A DNA stretch of 6,456 nucleotides from Deltaproteobacteria bacterium. GTDB lineage: Bacteria > Desulfobacterota > Binatia > UBA9968. Below the pieces are notes generated by a model. It saw only the letters and a program-made list of their open reading frames with translations, was not told where the DNA came from and did no database searches. Shown piece by piece: positions 5,082 through 6,456 of this stretch. The position numbers and the translations under genes were made by a program. Each line of letters opens with the position of its first letter. The stretch's first letter is position 1. The DNA is taken from positions 1 to 6,456 of the forward strand of contig JACPDC010000302.1 of the NCBI GenBank assembly GCA_016184235.1. The letters are read 5' to 3'.

Positions 5082-5638
5082 AGGTAGGGTCCTAACTTCT
5101 CCTGCAATTTCTTTCGCGCATAATGGAGCCGGCTCATCACCGTCCCTTCGGAACAGCCCAGCATGCGGCCGATGTCCTTATAAGAGAGCCCCTCGATCGC
5201 CCTCATGACAATGACCGCTCTGTGATCCGGAGTCAATTCGTTGATCGCCGCCACCAGCCGCTGTCCCAGCTCCTTGCTCTGCAAATCGAGAAAAGGGTCG
5301 TTCGCCGACGATGCCCCTTCCGCATTGTCCACCGCCTCGTCCATCGTCTCTCTAAGCTCCGTGGGCCCTCGTTTCTGGCGCCTCTGAAAATCGATGGACA
5401 GGTTCACCGCGATGCGGTACAGCCAGGTGTAGAAAGCCGAGCCCCCTTTGAAGCCCTGGATGCTCCTGTAGGCGCGAAAGAAGACCTCCTGGGCTACCTC
5501 CATAGCGTCATCGCGGTGGTTCAGTATTCCCAGAACCACCATATAGACCTTGCGATAATACTTTGCTACCAGCTCCTGGAAGGCCGCAACGTCTCCGTTC
5601 TGGCATCTCTGGACAAGCTCCCAGTCGCTAAGGTCCAC
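5078..5638 (-). CDS. RNA polymerase sigma factor, ECF (sigma-E/RpoE-like) family
   Basis: 186 aa, the usual length for an ECF sigma with only regions 2 and 4. Region 2 spans about 20-90 and includes DDAMEVAQEVFFRAY (core binding) and FYTWLYRIAVNLSIDFQRR (-10 recognition). Region 4 at about 130-183 has LTPDHRAVIVMRAIEGLSY and the helix-turn-helix KDIGRMLGCSEGTVMSRLHYARKKL. A variable acidic linker near 95-120 joins them. Start is GTG at 5638 with AAGGA five bases upstream. It is the first gene of a three-gene minus-strand operon with its anti-sigma factor and an exported protein. I searched the upstream gap for an autoregulatory ECF promoter (GAACTT-like -35 with a TCTRA-like -10 about 16 bases away) and did not find one. 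Confidence 0.93.
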   Translation of the reverse strand: MDLSDWELVQRCQNGDVAAFQELVAKYYRKVYMVVLGILNHRDDAMEVAQEVFFRAYRSIQGFKGGSAFYTWLYRIAVNLSIDFQRRQKRGPTELRETMDEAVDNAEGASSANDPFLDLQSKELGQRLVAAINELTPDHRAVIVMRAIEGLSYKDIGRMLGCSEGTVMSRLHYARKKLQEKLGPYL

Positions 5639-5709
5639 AGTGATCCTTGTTTGTTTTGACGTTGGAAAAAGGGGGTTTATTCAACCAGGCGATTACTATT
5701 AGCAAAACC

Positions 5710-5737
5710 TTGAATTTTTCGCCAATTGCCTTAGAAT
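5710..5737 (+). promoter_or_regulatory. Candidate promoter for the zinc-ribbon protein gene
   Basis: TTGAAT (5710-5715) and TAGAAT (5732-5737) are 16 bases apart; they match the sigma70 consensus at four and five of six positions. They lie in the 161-base divergent gap between the sigma factor gene and the plus-strand gene at 5800, giving a leader of about 55 bases. Promoters in AT-rich gaps can arise by chance. Confidence 0.4.
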
Positions 5738-5799
5738 GGCTTCAGTTTCCTTCAGTCTTCGCGCCGAGTTAACACTTAAGTCGCATACGGAAAGATTCG

Positions 5800-6456
5800 A
5801 TGCTGGTCCAATGTCCCAAGTGCCAAACCACTTACAGGGTCTCTGACGGTCTAGTCACCGCACCCAACCCCACCTTTCGCTGCTCCCGCTGCAAGCATAT
5901 TTTCGTCTTGGGATTAAGAGCCGAGGCCAGCCCTGTCAGCGAGCCCGTGAAACCGTCGTCTGCGCCGCCGCGACGAGACAAAGAGCCGGAGCTGAATTTC
6001 TCTCTCGCCGCTCTGGAAAAGAAAGAGACCGGCGAAGAAAAATCAGCGGAAGTCCCCGCCTCTCCCCGGCAAGACAAAGACAATCCGGCGGAGACGAGCA
6101 CGGATCCGACCCGAGCAGAGCCCGCGCAACCGGCGACCGGCGAATCCTTTTCTTTCCCCGATGAAAGACCGACCGCGAGCCCCGTCCCGGAGGATCTACC
6201 GCCCAGGCTTGAAGCAGAGCCGTCGCCGGTTCAGAGCGAAGAGAAAGAAGACGACTGGTCCCTCACCCGCCCCCAGGTCGAGGAGGAGTCCTTTACCATT
6301 CCCGAAGAGAGCCGATCCGAGCCGGCGCCTGGCGCGCCCAGCCCCACATTTGAAGAGAGGTGGGCGGATGCGCTGCCGCTGCTCGAAGAGAGACAGGCCG
6401 ATCCGTCGCAGGACCCCTATCGCGACCGGCCCCTTTCGATCGTTCCCTACGTTACC
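5800..6456 (+). CDS. MJ0042-type zinc-ribbon protein with acidic, Pro-rich linker (3' end outside the window)
   Basis: The frame is open from ATG 5800 to the last base (219 codons) with no stop, so the gene is cut by the window edge. GGAAAG (5789-5794) stands five bases before the start. The N-terminus is a zinc ribbon with C5/C8 and C28/C31 in MLVQCPKCQTTYRV...FRCSRCKHIF, matching the MJ0042 zinc-finger family. From about residue 40 on it is low-complexity, rich in Glu, Pro, Ser, Ala and Arg, with recurring short acidic stretches (EEKSAE, QSEEKEDDW, QVEEESF, PLLEERQ). This looks like a long disordered linker. In related proteins such a linker leads to a transmembrane segment and a C-terminal domain, but that part is missing here. 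The strong frame bias across 657 bases supports coding. It is divergent from the sigma factor gene. Function unknown; the zinc ribbon may bind nucleic acid or protein. Confidence 0.8.
   Translation, partial: MLVQCPKCQTTYRVSDGLVTAPNPTFRCSRCKHIFVLGLRAEASPVSEPVKPSSAPPRRDKEPELNFSLAALEKKETGEEKSAEVPASPRQDKDNPAETSTDPTRAEPAQPATGESFSFPDERPTASPVPEDLPPRLEAEPSPVQSEEKEDDWSLTRPQVEEESFTIPEESRSEPAPGAPSPTFEERWADALPLLEERQADPSQDPYRDRPLSIVPYVT

Noticed and set aside
5696..5725. Minus-strand TTGGCG-N18-TAATAG as a promoter for the sigma factor gene
   Set aside because: The -10 matches consensus at only about three of six positions and the spacing is long; it also overlaps the better plus-strand candidate.
5726..5756. 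Minus-strand GGAAACT...TCTAA as an ECF autoregulatory promoter
   Set aside because: The two elements are about 8 bases apart instead of the roughly 16 expected for ECF promoters.

Overview
The window comes from a moderately GC-rich, Gram-negative-type bacterium. The clues are a diderm-style ECF sigma/anti-sigma locus with an exported third product, an MJ0042 zinc-ribbon protein, and a sulfur-metabolism operon under a SAM-I riboswitch. This mix recalls Desulfobacterota, NC10, Nitrospirota or related deep lineages. That placement is an impression from gene content only; no marker gene is present to fix it.

Positions 1-325 are a leader. It holds a SAM-I riboswitch aptamer (about 16-133), a mutually exclusive antiterminator (125-154) and intrinsic terminator (141-176), and then a ~120-bp imperfect palindrome (184-305) that looks like an inserted dispersed repeat.

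Positions 325-4046 are a five-gene plus-strand operon: a MoeB/ThiF-type E1-like adenylyltransferase, a divergent threonine synthase-like PLP enzyme, a CysO-type ubiquitin-fold sulfur carrier ending Gly-Gly-Ala, a CysM-type cysteine synthase, and a free-standing NIL domain protein. Together they look like a protein-thiocarboxylate sulfur assimilation module. The E1 adenylates the carrier, sulfide makes the thiocarboxylate, and fold-II PLP enzymes transfer the sulfur to phosphorylated amino-acid acceptors. The CysO/CysM pair predicts cysteine formation. The SAM riboswitch, the NIL protein and the odd threonine synthase suggest an additional or alternative homocysteine/methionine branch, possibly from O-phosphohomoserine. 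That branch is a hypothesis. A strong sigma70-like promoter at 2416-2444 could express the cysO-cysM-NIL half independently of SAM. The JAMM peptidase this chemistry needs is not in the window.

Positions 4112-5638 are a minus-strand operon, convergent with the first: ECF sigma factor, zinc-binding membrane anti-sigma factor, and an exported protein of unknown function, with overlapping reading frames. Divergent from it, starting at 5800 and running off the end, is a gene for a zinc-ribbon (MJ0042-type) protein with a long acidic, proline-rich linker.
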